Part shown: in pieces, positions 1 through 10,339 of the stretch
Position numbering within the stretch: the stretch's first letter is position 1
Layout: every line of letters begins with the position of its first letter
Assembly (NCBI GenBank): GCA_005656395.1
Contig: SRSI01000050.1
Span: forward strand, 4,340,001 to 4,404,000
Source of the DNA: Strongyloides papillosus
Taxonomy: Eukaryota; Nematoda; Chromadorea; Rhabditida; Strongyloididae
DNA: 64,000 nucleotides
Direction: 5' to 3'
The notes under the pieces: generated by a model
Told to the model about the DNA's origin: nothing
Databases searched by the model: none
The model's input: only the letters and a program-made list of their open reading frames with translations
Program-made: the position numbers and the translations under genes

Positions 1-875
1 CCTTCTTTAAAAATGCTTCTAGTTCGATCCCCTTCAACAAGTAACTCCAAGATTTTAGTTAAATATACTTTATACTCGAACAAAATATGTTGGTATTCTG
101 GGTCTAAGAAATATTTATAATGAAGACCTGGTTCAATTGGCTCAATGAAGATCCTATTAATTGTACTATCATAAGGATCAGGAACAACAGAAATTGAAAA
201 AAACGTTGATTTTGGATGAATGTAAATCATAAAATCTGTTAAAAATTTAAAATTTTTATTCTTCAATTCTTGAAGTTTATCTATTACATAACTTGTCCCA
301 TATCTATTTTTTTCGGTTGGGTCTAAGCATTTACTATAATATGTTGACATCATCTGACTGATTCCATTATTACTATTAACTGATTCTTTTATAATACTAT
401 CAAGTTGCTTATATATCATATATTGGATGTCAGCAAGTCTGTCATAAGTGAAGTCGTACTCAGGAATATGATGGCTATTGATCCAACCATCACAAACGAA
501 ATCGTAAAAATTTTGGCATGGATTGATGTTTCTGTTGACGGAGGATGCCATATCCTCATATTTTACTCTTTTGTTAAAATTTGTATTTTTGTTATCACCA
601 AAAAATGGTACAACTCCAAGAATATCATTATTATTTAAGTTACCATTCTTTTCCTCAAAATTACCTACTGAAACATCAATTTTACTAATAATAATTCTTC
701 CATTACTGAAAATAATCTCAGGAATTCTAATAGTGAAGTTCTTAAGATCATAATTAACACTGCCACCCAAAGTGTTAGTTAAAAAATTACCCCCATTATA
801 TAAAGTACCATCAATAGAGTATATAATAAAAGTAATAAATATTAAAATAAAATGATTAACGTTAGGAGGATACAT
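1..875 (-). CDS. M13 (neprilysin-type) zinc metallopeptidase, N-terminal part
   Basis: The minus strand is open from an ATG at 875 to the left edge, about 291 codons in one exon; the C-terminal half lies outside the window. The start is followed by a hydrophobic stretch (FILIFITFIIYSI) that looks like a signal peptide or signal anchor. About residues 105-125 carry the M13 N-terminal signature NPCQNFYDFVCDGW, followed by a stretch ending YYSKCLDP, both typical of neprilysin/NEP family ectodomains with paired cysteines. The catalytic HExxH and ExxxD motifs would lie further on, so activity cannot be judged. Family knowledge: these secreted or membrane-bound enzymes trim small peptides and are numerous in nematodes. 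The start is the first ATG before the hydrophobic segment. Sure of the family, unsure of the subfamily. Confidence 0.85.
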   Translation of the reverse strand, partial: MYPPNVNHFILIFITFIIYSIDGTLYNGGNFLTNTLGGSVNYDLKNFTIRIPEIIFSNGRIIISKIDVSVGNFEEKNGNLNNNDILGVVPFFGDNKNTNFNKRVKYEDMASSVNRNINPCQNFYDFVCDGWINSHHIPEYDFTYDRLADIQYMIYKQLDSIIKESVNSNNGISQMMSTYYSKCLDPTEKNRYGTSYVIDKLQELKNKNFKFLTDFMIYIHPKSTFFSISVVPDPYDSTINRIFIEPIEPGLHYKYFLDPEYQHILFEYKVYLTKILELLVEGDRTRSIFKE

Positions 876-1866
876 TATTATGAGGTAAAAATGTCAAAAA
901 TATTATATTAAATTTCTTTTTAAATGCTTCTTTCCTCTCCCCAACTACTTTAATCTTATTCTCAGGAACAAACAAAGAAAAGAGATGTTTCAAATAAAAA
1001 AAATGTAGCAAATATTTAAATAAAATAATAAAAAAGTTCCAAAATATATATAGTATATTATTGTTATGTTTATATAATTCTAATAATCTTTTTTTAGCAT
1101 ATACGAATTACTACCACTCTTCCGTTTTGTAAATCTCTTTTATGTTATCATTTATTCATCCTACTCATAGAAATACGTTGTTATTTAATGTTCATTTTGA
1201 AAATACAATATTATCGTAGAAAAAAAAACTTGTGTGATGATAAATTTAATCTTCCTGCCCTATTACAATGAGTGGCGTCATCTTTTGATCCCACTTTTTT
1301 TTTACATTGTAGTTTTGTTGATTTTGATAGCATCTTGATGGTAGATTTAAATATGATTTGCTTTGTAAACTGCTTTATAATAGCTGCGATTATGAGATAT
1401 AATGGTAATGGATTCAGTTTTTTATTTGTTTTAACAATTAAACTGCTTTCATTGATAAATACATATATGGTATGATCAGGTATGACTAGAATTATTTGTA
1501 TTGTATAATTTTTACCAACTTGATTATGTCATGGTAATATAATTTTCATCATTAATATTTTTAATACCTCATTATTTAATGATTTTAAAAAAACGAAGTT
1601 GAAAAACAAATTTGTAGTTGATTTTGTAATTGATAAACCTTTAATTTTTATTATTAACTTTATTAGATGAGAAGAGACTTCACTAATATAAAGATTAAGA
1701 GGTTGAGGTATCTAAGAATTTGACCTTCTTTATTTGATAACACTAAAAAGAAAGGTAAATATAAACATTCTTATTCTTTAGATCAATTAAACTTTTGAAG
1801 ATGAGGTAAAAAAGCGTTTTAAAACTGTTTGAACTTTTTTCACTCATTAATTTAATTGAGATATTG
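876..1866. other. Intergenic region between divergent genes
   Basis: AT-rich DNA between the divergently transcribed M13 peptidase and the epoxide-hydrolase-like gene. It should hold both promoters. The short open frame at 1272-1475 has no family resemblance and no conserved-looking composition. No RNA gene or repeat was recognised. Confidence 0.6.
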
Positions 1867-3297
1867 ATGGCTAAACTACTCTTAATTTCACTTATTCCGA
1901 TATTTTTGTACCTATTCTACAACTTTTTCTCCCATGATAATAATAACTTACCGTTAAATTTTGAGAAGGTATTTGTTTTTGAAATAAATTAGAAATATTA
2001 TTGTTTTTGTTATAATTTTTAGGATGGTTATTTTGGTAATGATGATATTAGCAAAGATGACGAAGCAATTAAACTTTACAAAATAAATATAAATAATGAG
2101 GATGTTGAGGAGTTAAAAAGAAGGGTGAAAGAATCACTATCCTCAAATGCTGTATCATTAAAAGGAAGCTTATCAGAGTTTGGTCTTAACTCACAATTTA
2201 TCAAAAATGTATCAACAAACTTGTTATCGTTCCAGTGGAATCAACATCAATACTTCCTAAATACATTCAACCACTACACAACAGAAATAGAGGGATTAAA
2301 AATTCACTTTATCAGGAAATCTATTGAACCAAAACCTAACGAAATAAGTATACCACTACTCATAATACACCAATTTGGAATGTCAATATGGGATTACTAC
2401 AAAATAATACCTATATTAACAAATCCCTCAAGATTCAACTTTGATTTTGGTCTTAAGAAAAACATTATCTTTGACGTCATAATACCATCAATTCCAGGCT
2501 TTGGTTTTAGTGATAAACCTATGAAGAGAAATTTCTCTTTTATTGAGTGTGGTAGAATTTTTGATAAACTTCTCAAAAGATTACATATTAAGAAATACTT
2601 TATTCACAGTGGAGGGGTCTTGGCTAATGATATTGCTAAAGTTATGGGGCATTATAATCCTAGAGGTGTTAGAGGAATACATCTAACTAATCCAAAGATA
2701 AGTTTATCAGGGAATGCATACTATTACGTCAAATACCTAGTCTCTTCTTTCTTTTCTACATTGAAGTCTGAATGGAATCACGTAACCATCTCCGAAGCAC
2801 TAATACATTTTAAAAAGTTTTTATCATTCCATATTCCTTTAATAACCCATCCAGATTCAATAAGTAGAAGCTTACAGGATTCCCCTCTAGGATTTTCCTC
2901 CTACCTACTTGAATATTGGAGCATTGGTACAAGACCAACAACTTCTCATAAACATTTAGATGGCTCTCTAATGAAACACTATACATTAGATGAATTGCTA
3001 ACTGAAGTTCACATATATTGGTTAACAAAAACAATTACATCATCATTCAGATTCTACTATGAAACTTTCACCAATCCACTTCATGATAAAATAGTAAATT
3101 ATAAACTTAATATTCCAGTTGGTATAAGTATATTTCAAAATTCACTGTTAACCTCAAATAGATACATGTTAGAAAATATCTACACAAATATTACAAGATT
3201 CAAAGATGATCTTAAAGGTGGCGAATTTACAATGATAGAAAAATATGAGAAAGTTGCTGAGGAGATATTTGCTTTCGTTGAATTGGTTTTACTGTAA
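1867..3297 (+). CDS. Microsomal epoxide hydrolase-like protein, catalytic residues lost
   Basis: Two exons, 1867-1968 and 2023-3297, with a 54-bp phase-0 GT-AG intron; 458 residues, the length of microsomal epoxide hydrolase (EPHX1 / juvenile hormone epoxide hydrolase). An N-terminal membrane anchor (LLLISLIPIFLYLFY) is followed by the EHN domain (FQWNQHQYFLNTF, IEGLKIHFI) and an alpha/beta-hydrolase fold (YYKIIPILT, IPSIPGFGFSDKP, DSPLGFSSYLLE, YWLTKTITSSFRFYYE). The match runs the full length, but the active site is gone. The oxyanion motif HGWPGS reads HQFGMS (residues 150-155). The nucleophile Asp of GGDWG is Val233 (GGVLA). The acid Glu aligns with Ser408. The catalytic His of GGHF is Glu435 (GGEF). 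The frame is intact, so this looks like a maintained pseudoenzyme rather than a dying gene. Family certain; loss of activity inferred from the residues. Confidence 0.85.
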
Positions 3298-4025
3298 AAA
3301 AGTTATCATTTTATGATTGTTTTTTTTACAACAATATGATATATAAATTAAATAAACAATGATTGTGTATGTAGGAGATGAGCAAATAAAAGTGTTTTTA
3401 AATACTGATAAAAACTAACTTTTTCATAAAATTAAAATTTGATGATTCATAAGCTAATTGTTTAACCAAATAAGAGTTTTTTATGGTTCACTTGAAAGCT
3501 TTATCAATCCTTTTGTTAATCATATTAATCAAATATTAAATTTCAACACTGTCTTCTTTTTGTTACCAGAAATGACTAATCCCTTTCCAATTTTAATTAA
3601 AATTTTTTTAACGAAAAAAAACGTATCACCACCATTCGGAGACAATTCATTCAATTTCAAAATATCAATCTATCAAATCAAACAAATGATCAGTCATAGA
3701 TTACATGAAAGAAAAAGTTATCACCAAAAAGTTACACATGTAAATCAAAAAGACCAACGATCGGCCCTAGGGACAAATTAAATGGTAAAAAAGTCTAAAA
3801 TATCACATAACAAAAAGAAACAATATGATCAAACATATTTGACAGCACTCTTGACCCAAACAAGTGATTATCAAAGCCATTCCAAAATGATTACATTGTT
3901 ATTATATAAGAAAAAATTTAGCAGTAGAATCTTAGTAATTTTTTTTGTTGTCCGACCGCTTCTTTTTTCTATAGCAGCTGGGAATCTACATTGGAATTAC
4001 TAACTTACTAACCATAACCGCTACA
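3298..4025. other. Intergenic region, no gene recognised
   Basis: Two short open frames (3458-3781 and 3782-4003) lack protein-like composition; the first begins at TTG. The stretch probably contains the 3' end of the epoxide-hydrolase-like gene and the promoter of the secreted repeat protein. A small patch richer in GC sits near 3760-3775. Confidence 0.5.
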
Positions 4026-7000
4026 ATGCAAACTGGGACTAGAAGCAGATTTGCTCTTGTTCTTTTATTCTCGTTACTCATTGGTAAGTCATCATGTTTT
4101 ATTTGACAATGTCATCGTAATTGTTTTAGGCTTATCATTTGGAGCAAATGCTCGACGAAATGGAATCGGGGCAGCTATCGTCGGTGGTATCGTGAATACC
4201 AACAAAGCTATTATTGGAGGTATTACAGGGACTATTGGGGCAGTAGTAGACACTGCAAAAGAATCCAATAATGCTACTGAAAAAGAAGATAAGAGAGCCT
4301 CTAGATCAGCATACGGCTGGGATGACTCTTCCTACACTGCAAATAAAGTTGATGATAATTTATTTCCTCAAAATCTTCCTTCTGATGACGGCAATAGTAT
4401 GCTCACCGAAATGAATGGAGGTGATTATGGTGGTGCGGAAATATTCCAAAGTGATGAACAATTTCTTGATGTAAATGTACCCTCTAGTACTGCAGAAACA
4501 GATGTTGATGTTGAAGGATCTGGCAATCTTTATGAACCTGTTGTTGTTGTTAATGAAGAAAAGTCAACATTTGGAGAAGAATCTTCTTATAGCAGTGCTT
4601 ATGGTCAGGGAGCAGAGCTTTTGCCACCATCTAATGCTAACAAACTAACTTACGGCAGTGAAATGGAAGGAACAGTCAAAGAGAAGAAATTACCTGCTTC
4701 TGGGAACAAAGCTGTCGAATTCGTTGCTATCTATGCAGTGCGACGTCGTCGTCCACAAGGAGTTTCTCAAAGCGTAAGCGAGGGACGTTTAGGAGATTCT
4801 AGAAGGACAAAGGAAGTCGCCCGTAACGGAAAAAACCGCAAATCTGGAAGCTTGAATGCCGATGCTCCTGTAGAACAACAACGCTCCAGACGTGATGATG
4901 ATTGGGATGATCATTTTGATGACAATAACTCAGGTGAAAGACAAAGGGTGCGCGTTACCACTAATCGTTTGAGTCCAAAACAACCCTCAAGCCATGAGGA
5001 TGATAACTCAGGTGAAAGACAAAGGGTACGCGTTTCCACCAACCGTTTGAATCAAAAGCAACGTTCCAGACGTGATGATGATTGGGATGGTCATCTCGAT
5101 GACGATAACTCAGGTGAAAGACAAAGGGTGCGTGTTCCCACTAACCGTTTGAGTCCAAAACAACCCTCAAGCCATGAGGATGATAACTCAGGTGAAAGAC
5201 AAAGGGTACGCGTTTCCGCCAACAGTTTGAATCAAAGACAACGTTCCAGACGTGATGATGATTGGGATGACTGGTTTGATGATTGTGATGATGCTGACGA
5301 CATATTCGATCCTGAATGCAGAGCACGCTTGAATCACCCTGTTCAATCACAAAGAAATCCAGTTCCTGTTTCTCCAAAACAAAATAGCGTTGTCACTAAC
5401 CCTATGAATCAAAGAGGTCTTCCCAGACGTGGTGATGATTGGGATGATTGGATGGATGATGACTGTGATGATCTTGATGACTTAAATGATCCTGAATGCA
5501 GAATGCGCTTGAGTCGCCCAGTTCAACAACAAAGAAATCCAGTTCCTGTTTCTCCAAGAGGAAATGCCGTTGCCACCAACCCTTTGAATCAGAGAGATCG
5601 CCCAAGACGTGATGATGATTGGGATGACTGGATGGATGATGATTGTGATGATGCTGATGACTTATTCGATCCTGAATGCAGAGTACGCTTGAATCGCCAA
5701 GTTCAACCAAAAACAAATACAGTTGTTCTTTCTCCAAAGGAAAAAAGCGTTGCCGCCAACGCTTTGAGTCAAAAAGATCGTCCAAGACGTGATGATGATT
5801 GGGATGACTGGATGGATGATGACTGTGATGATGCTGATGACTTATTCGATCCTGAATGCAGAGTACGCTTGAATCGCCAAGTTCAACCAAAAACAAATAC
5901 AGTTGTTGTTTCTACAAAGGAAAAAAGCGTTGCCACCAACACTTTGAGTCAAAACGATCGTCCGAGACGTAATGGTGATTGGGATGACTGTGATGATGCT
6001 GATGACCTATTCGATCCTGAATGCAGAAGACGCTTGAATCAACGCCCTGCTTCACCATTACCACCAGTAAGAAATCCACGTCCTGTTCCACAACAACCAC
6101 CAATGAGAGATCCACGTCCTCCTGTTCAATCACGACCACCAATGGTAACTCCACGTCCTGTTCCACCACGACCACCAATGTGGGGTCCAGGTCCTGTCCA
6201 ACCACCAATGAGGGATCCACGTCCTCCTGTTCAACCACGACCACCAATGGTAACTCCACGTCCTGTTCAACCACGACCACCAATGTGGGGTCCAGGTCCT
6301 GTCCAACCACCAATGAGGGATCCACGTCCTGTTCCACAACAACCACCAATGGGAAATCAACGTCCTGTTCCTCCAAGAGATGGACGCGCTCCTGCTATGG
6401 TAATCAGAGAAGAAACCCGTCCTGTTTCTCCAAGAGAAGGAAACGTTTCTGCTACACCAATGAAGGATCAACGTACTGTTTCTCCTGAAGAAGAACAAGT
6501 TTCTCCTGCACCAGCTGGAGGTCCCCAACCTTTTCAACCAAATAACAATCAAGGACATCCAAGACGTTCTAGAAGAAGTGTTAGTGAAGCTGTTGTTGGA
6601 GGAGTCACTGAAACATCCAAAGCCGTCGCCAATGGAACCGAGAAAGTTGTTGACGCCACCACTGGAGGCAAGAAGGATAAGGTTAAGTCAAAAGAAACTA
6701 AGGGAACTAAGAAGGCATCTAAAGTTGGCGGAATCACAGATACAGCTAATTCAACTGCTACTGGAGTAGAAAGTACTGTTGATGAAGCTAAAAAGGAAGT
6801 TAAGACTACTACAACTACAACATCTAAACCAAAGGAGACCTTATCATCTTCAAATTCTACCTGCAAGTCTCAAAATGTCTGTTATGGGGATTCTGACTGT
6901 AATGGTGGTAGATGTGTTGGCGCTTTTGTTGGAACATGTAACTGCAATGCCTGCTTCAACTTTATTACCTGTACCAGCGATGAAGGATGTGGTGGTTTGA

Positions 7001-7173
7001 AAGGAGCTTGTGATATGAATACCAAACGCTGTAACTGTCAAGAAGCTCATAGAAAGTTAGGTTACCCAAATTACTTTGATGCCTTGACAAAATTCTGTAA
7101 TCATCAATCTTGTGATGGTTCATCAAACTCATGTAATGGATTACCTTGTACCTCAGGAAGGTGCTTCTGTTAA
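4026..7173 (+). CDS. Secreted acidic repeat protein with cysteine-rich C-terminus (polyprotein-like)
   Basis: Exons 4026-4083 and 4130-7173, 46-bp phase-1 intron, 1,033 residues. The first exon supplies a signal peptide (FALVLLFSLLIGLSFGANA). Then follow a Gly/Ala/Val-rich segment (AAIVGGIV, AIIGGITG), an acidic linker, a basic RRRR site, and seven tandem repeats of about 60 residues beginning RSRRDDDWDD or RPRRDDDWDD. The first three contain NNSGERQRVRV-type text; the later ones contain DDCDDADD and FDPEC, giving two cysteines per unit. A Pro-rich block (PPMRDPRP, PPMWGPGP) follows, then another basic site (RRSRR), a second VVGG segment, a Lys/Thr-rich stretch and about 95 residues with roughly 20 cysteines. 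That tail recalls, from memory, nematode chondroitin-proteoglycan-3-type domains. Possible roles are extracellular matrix or eggshell, or a processed polyprotein; function is unknown. The first in-frame ATG with a good signal peptide was taken as start. Confidence 0.85.
4882..6045 (+). repeat. Seven tandem 180-bp repeats inside the secreted protein
   Basis: The codon after the basic RxRR site recurs at 4894, 5074, 5254, 5431, 5611, 5791 and 5971. The period is 180 bp, with one codon lost between units 3 and 4 and six codons lost in the last unit. Units 1-3 and units 4-7 form two sub-families. All changes are whole codons, so the frame is kept. Confidence 0.95.
6055..6375 (+). repeat. Proline-rich tandem repeats
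   Basis: Coding repeats built from short modules such as CCTCGTCCTGTT and CCACCAATG, giving PPMRDPRP, PPMVTPRP and PPMWGPGP. A longer module that includes the PPMWGPGPVQPPMRDPRP text occurs twice (around 6170-6220 and 6280-6330). Confidence 0.85.
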
Positions 7174-8273
7174 ATGATATTTTGTTGTGATTCTTAACTT
7201 GAATGTGCTTCTATCTATATGTGTTCTTTGTTATTTATATTATTGATAGTGATTTTATATATTATATTCTTTATAAAAAATATATTGTAGTCTTTTTTAC
7301 GATAAAATTATATTTTTACCTCTTTTGTTTTTTTTTAATTTCTCTCCTCTATGAAGTTCTCTTGTTTCTTACGATACTGGTTGGTTGTTTTTTACTAAAT
7401 ATTGGATATGAAGTCTTTTAGAAGTTTTATATATCAAGTCATTAAAGGTATTTATTTATAAGATCAACTTTTTAAGAATTTAAATAGAGATTTTAGCAGC
7501 TTGTGTTTTTTTCAAGTCTACTCTTCAATATTAAATTACTTAATAAATTTTTTATAACAGATTGACATTCAATCATTTTTAACTTTTTTTACATGTACTT
7601 TTTTCAACTTCAAACAGAAATAATAAATATTAATATATTCTCCAGATGATAACGTTAAAGTACATATAAAAATAAACTTTAAAAATTTCTTCATGAAAGG
7701 CTTCTAAAAATATGTGTACTTTAAATTTATACACACAGTCACCTATACTTATATATTATATATTCTTCATCTGTATTTTACTTCATTTATTATAGAATGC
7801 AATTGCCTTTGTTATCATTGTAAAAATTATACATTTTACTTATCACTGGAATATATATATATTTTTAAATTTTCTATTATTTTTCAGATATATATTTAGT
7901 AACAACAGCATATTAGTATTGCTATATAAGTTATATCATAAATATAGAAATAAAATATATACTTATTTATTCATATTTAGAGAAAATGAAAGAGTATTTA
8001 ACAAGTTATGAATATGTAAAGACTTCATCTCAATATCAAAAAACACCCTTCTCAAGTATAGACTCAACATATTACACTCTATTCTCATTTATCAAAACTC
8101 ACTATCAGTGAAAAACTTTTTTTGTCTCTCTCTCTTTATAAATAAAAGTAACACTTTATAACTCTTCGTCTCAAGAGTTGATAACTTACACATTTATGTT
8201 GAAAGAGAATTTTTCCTTATATATACTATCCCTATATAAGATAAAAAGTATATTTTTTATCTCATAAATAAAT
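7174..8273. other. Intergenic region, no gene recognised
   Basis: Strongly AT-rich. The open frames at 7203-7421 and 7714-7899 are Tyr/Phe/Ile-rich translations of AT sequence and show no family motif. The right end contains the mek-2 promoter. Confidence 0.55.
8233..8240 (+). promoter_or_regulatory. TATA-like box of mek-2
   Basis: TATATAAG lies about 35 bp before the mek-2 ATG. In a genome this AT-rich the match is weak evidence by itself. Confidence 0.3.
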
Positions 8274-9567
8274 ATGGCTAGTGGAAAAAAGCGGAATCTT
8301 TTAGGGTTAAGTTTACCCCCAACTGTTAAGGAAGATGCTGGAGATCCAATGGTTTTCAATGTTCCTGAAGTTAGTTTGGAGGAGAAGTTAATGAAGATGG
8401 CTTTAAGTGAACCACAAAAACAACGTATGCATGAATGGATGACAACTAAAGAATCTGTAAGTTTTTATTTATCATATATAATGTTATTAAGATATACTTT
8501 TCTAATATCTATTACTTTTTTTATCATCAATTTAGATTGGTGCTTTAAATGCTGAAAATGTAGAGATAATTGAACAGTTAGGTCAAGGTAATGGTGGTGT
8601 TGTTAATAAGCTTCGCCATATCCCAACGAATGTTATAATGGCTGCTAAGATAGTTCATCTGGAGGTTAAACCAACGATTAGGAACAAAATATTACAAGAA
8701 TTAGAAATATTACATAAATGTAACTCTCCATATATTGTTGGTTTTTATGGTGCTTTCACAGTCAATAATGATATTAGTATATGTATGGAGTATATGGATG
8801 GTTTATCATTAGATATAATTGTTCAACGTTCCGGAAGAATTCATGAAAATATTACAGGAAGGATATCTGCTTCAGTTGTAAAAGGACTTTCATATTTAAA
8901 AGATGAACATAAAATTCTTCATAGAGATGTTAAACCATCTAATATGCTTGTAAATAGTAGAGGTGAAGTTAAACTTTGTGATTTTGGGGTTTCTGGAATG
9001 CTTATTAATAGTTTGGCAAATTCTTTCGTTGGTACAAGAAGTTATATGTCACCGGAAAGATTAAATGGTAGTGAATATTCTGTTCAGTCTGATGTTTGGA
9101 GTTTCGGAATATCATTAGTTGAAATTTCTATTGGAAGATATCCTATTCCTGCTCCAACAAAGCAAGAATTTATAAAGTTATTTAATGTACCGGAGGACCA
9201 AGTCATTTTACCTGAGGGATGCGCTTGGCCAAAAGAAAATGGTCCACAAACACCTATTACAAGTCCTGGTGAATTAGCGATATTTGAGTTATTAGAGTAT
9301 ATATCAAAAGAGGTATTTTTTTATGGTCTTAAGAATGATTTTATTTATTTAATATTTTTTTAGGATCCTCCATTTTTGCCTTTAGGAATTTATTCTCCTG
9401 ATTTAGTACAATATACAACAAAATGTTTAAAGAAGAATGCATTGGAAAGGCCTAATTTAAAGCAACTTAAGAATGAACCTTTTTATTTAAAGTACGAGAA
9501 TGTTGAAGATAATTTTGAGGTTGTAGAATGGATAAATAGAATTCTAAATTCTCCTCCAAATCATTAA
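8274..9567 (+). CDS. mek-2: MAP kinase kinase MEK1/2 homologue
   Basis: Exons 8274-8456, 8536-9312 and 9364-9567, all phase-0 junctions, 387 residues, the usual MEK1/2 length. The N-terminus has a MAPK-docking motif ([10 protein letters not shown]) and a leucine-rich helix ([10 protein letters not shown]) matching the MEK nuclear-export region. Kinase motifs: Gly loop GQGNGGVV, Lys99 (MAAK), HRDVKPSN with Asp192, DFGVSG with Asp210, and the activation loop [11 protein letters not shown] with Ser220 and Ser224 matching human Ser218/Ser222. A short Pro-containing insert (GPQTPITSP) precedes the last helices. It should phosphorylate the ERK homologue (MPK-1) on Thr-Glu-Tyr in the Ras-Raf pathway. 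Its stop codon overlaps that of a convergent gene. Confidence 0.95.
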
Positions 9568-9851
9568 TTATCCTTCTTATCTTTCTCTGTAATTAAAAAA
9601 AGGAATTATTATTTTAACCATTAATACCAATATAAAGTTTACTTGTAATTTACCTTTTACTTCTTCAATCAATTTTTCACCATAATCTTCTTCACCACTA
9701 AGTGATTCAGAATCTTTGAAGAAATATACAATACCAAAGACGATGCACACAGCAGCTATTGGTATAAAAAAATATATTGCTAAAAAAAATGGTTATTATA
9801 AAAAGTTAAAGAAAAAGAATTACCTTCAATTACATCATATACGACATCCAT
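9564..9851 (-). CDS. Small single-pass membrane protein, 58 residues
   Basis: Three tiny exons on the minus strand, 9824-9851, 9654-9779 and 9564-9586, separated by 44- and 67-bp GT-AG introns with matching phases (1 and 1). The product has a short N-terminus (MDVVYDVIE), one transmembrane helix (IPIAAVCIVFGIVYFF) and an acidic/basic tail (SESLSGEEDYGEKLIEEVKE, then KDKKDN). No family is recognised. The stop codon TAA (9566-9564) overlaps the mek-2 stop codon on the other strand by two bases, and the two coding regions overlap by four. Support comes from three consistent splice junctions and a coherent membrane-protein layout. Confidence 0.65.
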
Positions 9852-10339
9852 TTTTTTTGATAATTTTCAAAGAAAATATTAACTTTTTTTGTTAAAAAAT
9901 CTATATAAACTGGCCAACTAGATAAGTTTATGTATATATAATGCTTTAAAGATACATCGATTTCAAATAAAATTGTGCCATAACTCCTTTATGTTAAAGG
10001 GGGTATAATAAATTTTATAATGTCTTTTCTTTGAAGCACTTTTTTTGTTGATAAATTGTGACTATAAGTTTAACAATTACTAATGTGAGAAAATTTTTTT
10101 GTTCTCGAATATTTTTTTATCACCTTCTAATTAACTAAATATAATGAATTGTCATATTCAATTATATTTTCACACACAAAAATATCTTATTTACTTCTCT
10201 TTTATTTAAGCATCATAAAATAATAAAGAAATTTTATAACAGTTAAAAAGCATATTTATTTTGTTAACAATTATCTTCATGTAATTCTATACTTTATTTT
10301 TTCACAAATATAATTAAATTTAGGCTATTTTTTACTTTA
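9852..10339. other. Intergenic region, no gene recognised
   Basis: AT-rich spacer upstream of the small membrane-protein gene and downstream of the pterin dehydratase gene. No coding, RNA or repeat signal was seen. Confidence 0.5.

Noticed and set aside
3458..4003. Two consecutive frames upstream of the secreted repeat protein
   Set aside because: Low-information composition, no recognisable domain, and a TTG start for the first.
6021..6488. Ser/Thr/Cys-rich plus-strand frame inside the proline-rich region
   Set aside because: It is the shifted reading of the same repeats; the main frame continues through it into a conserved-looking cysteine-rich domain.
5141..6866. Long minus-strand open frames rich in His, Val and Trp opposite the secreted repeat protein
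   Set aside because: They mirror the repetitive coding sequence of the plus-strand gene, have no splice or start support, and their composition follows from reading GAT and CCA repeats backwards.
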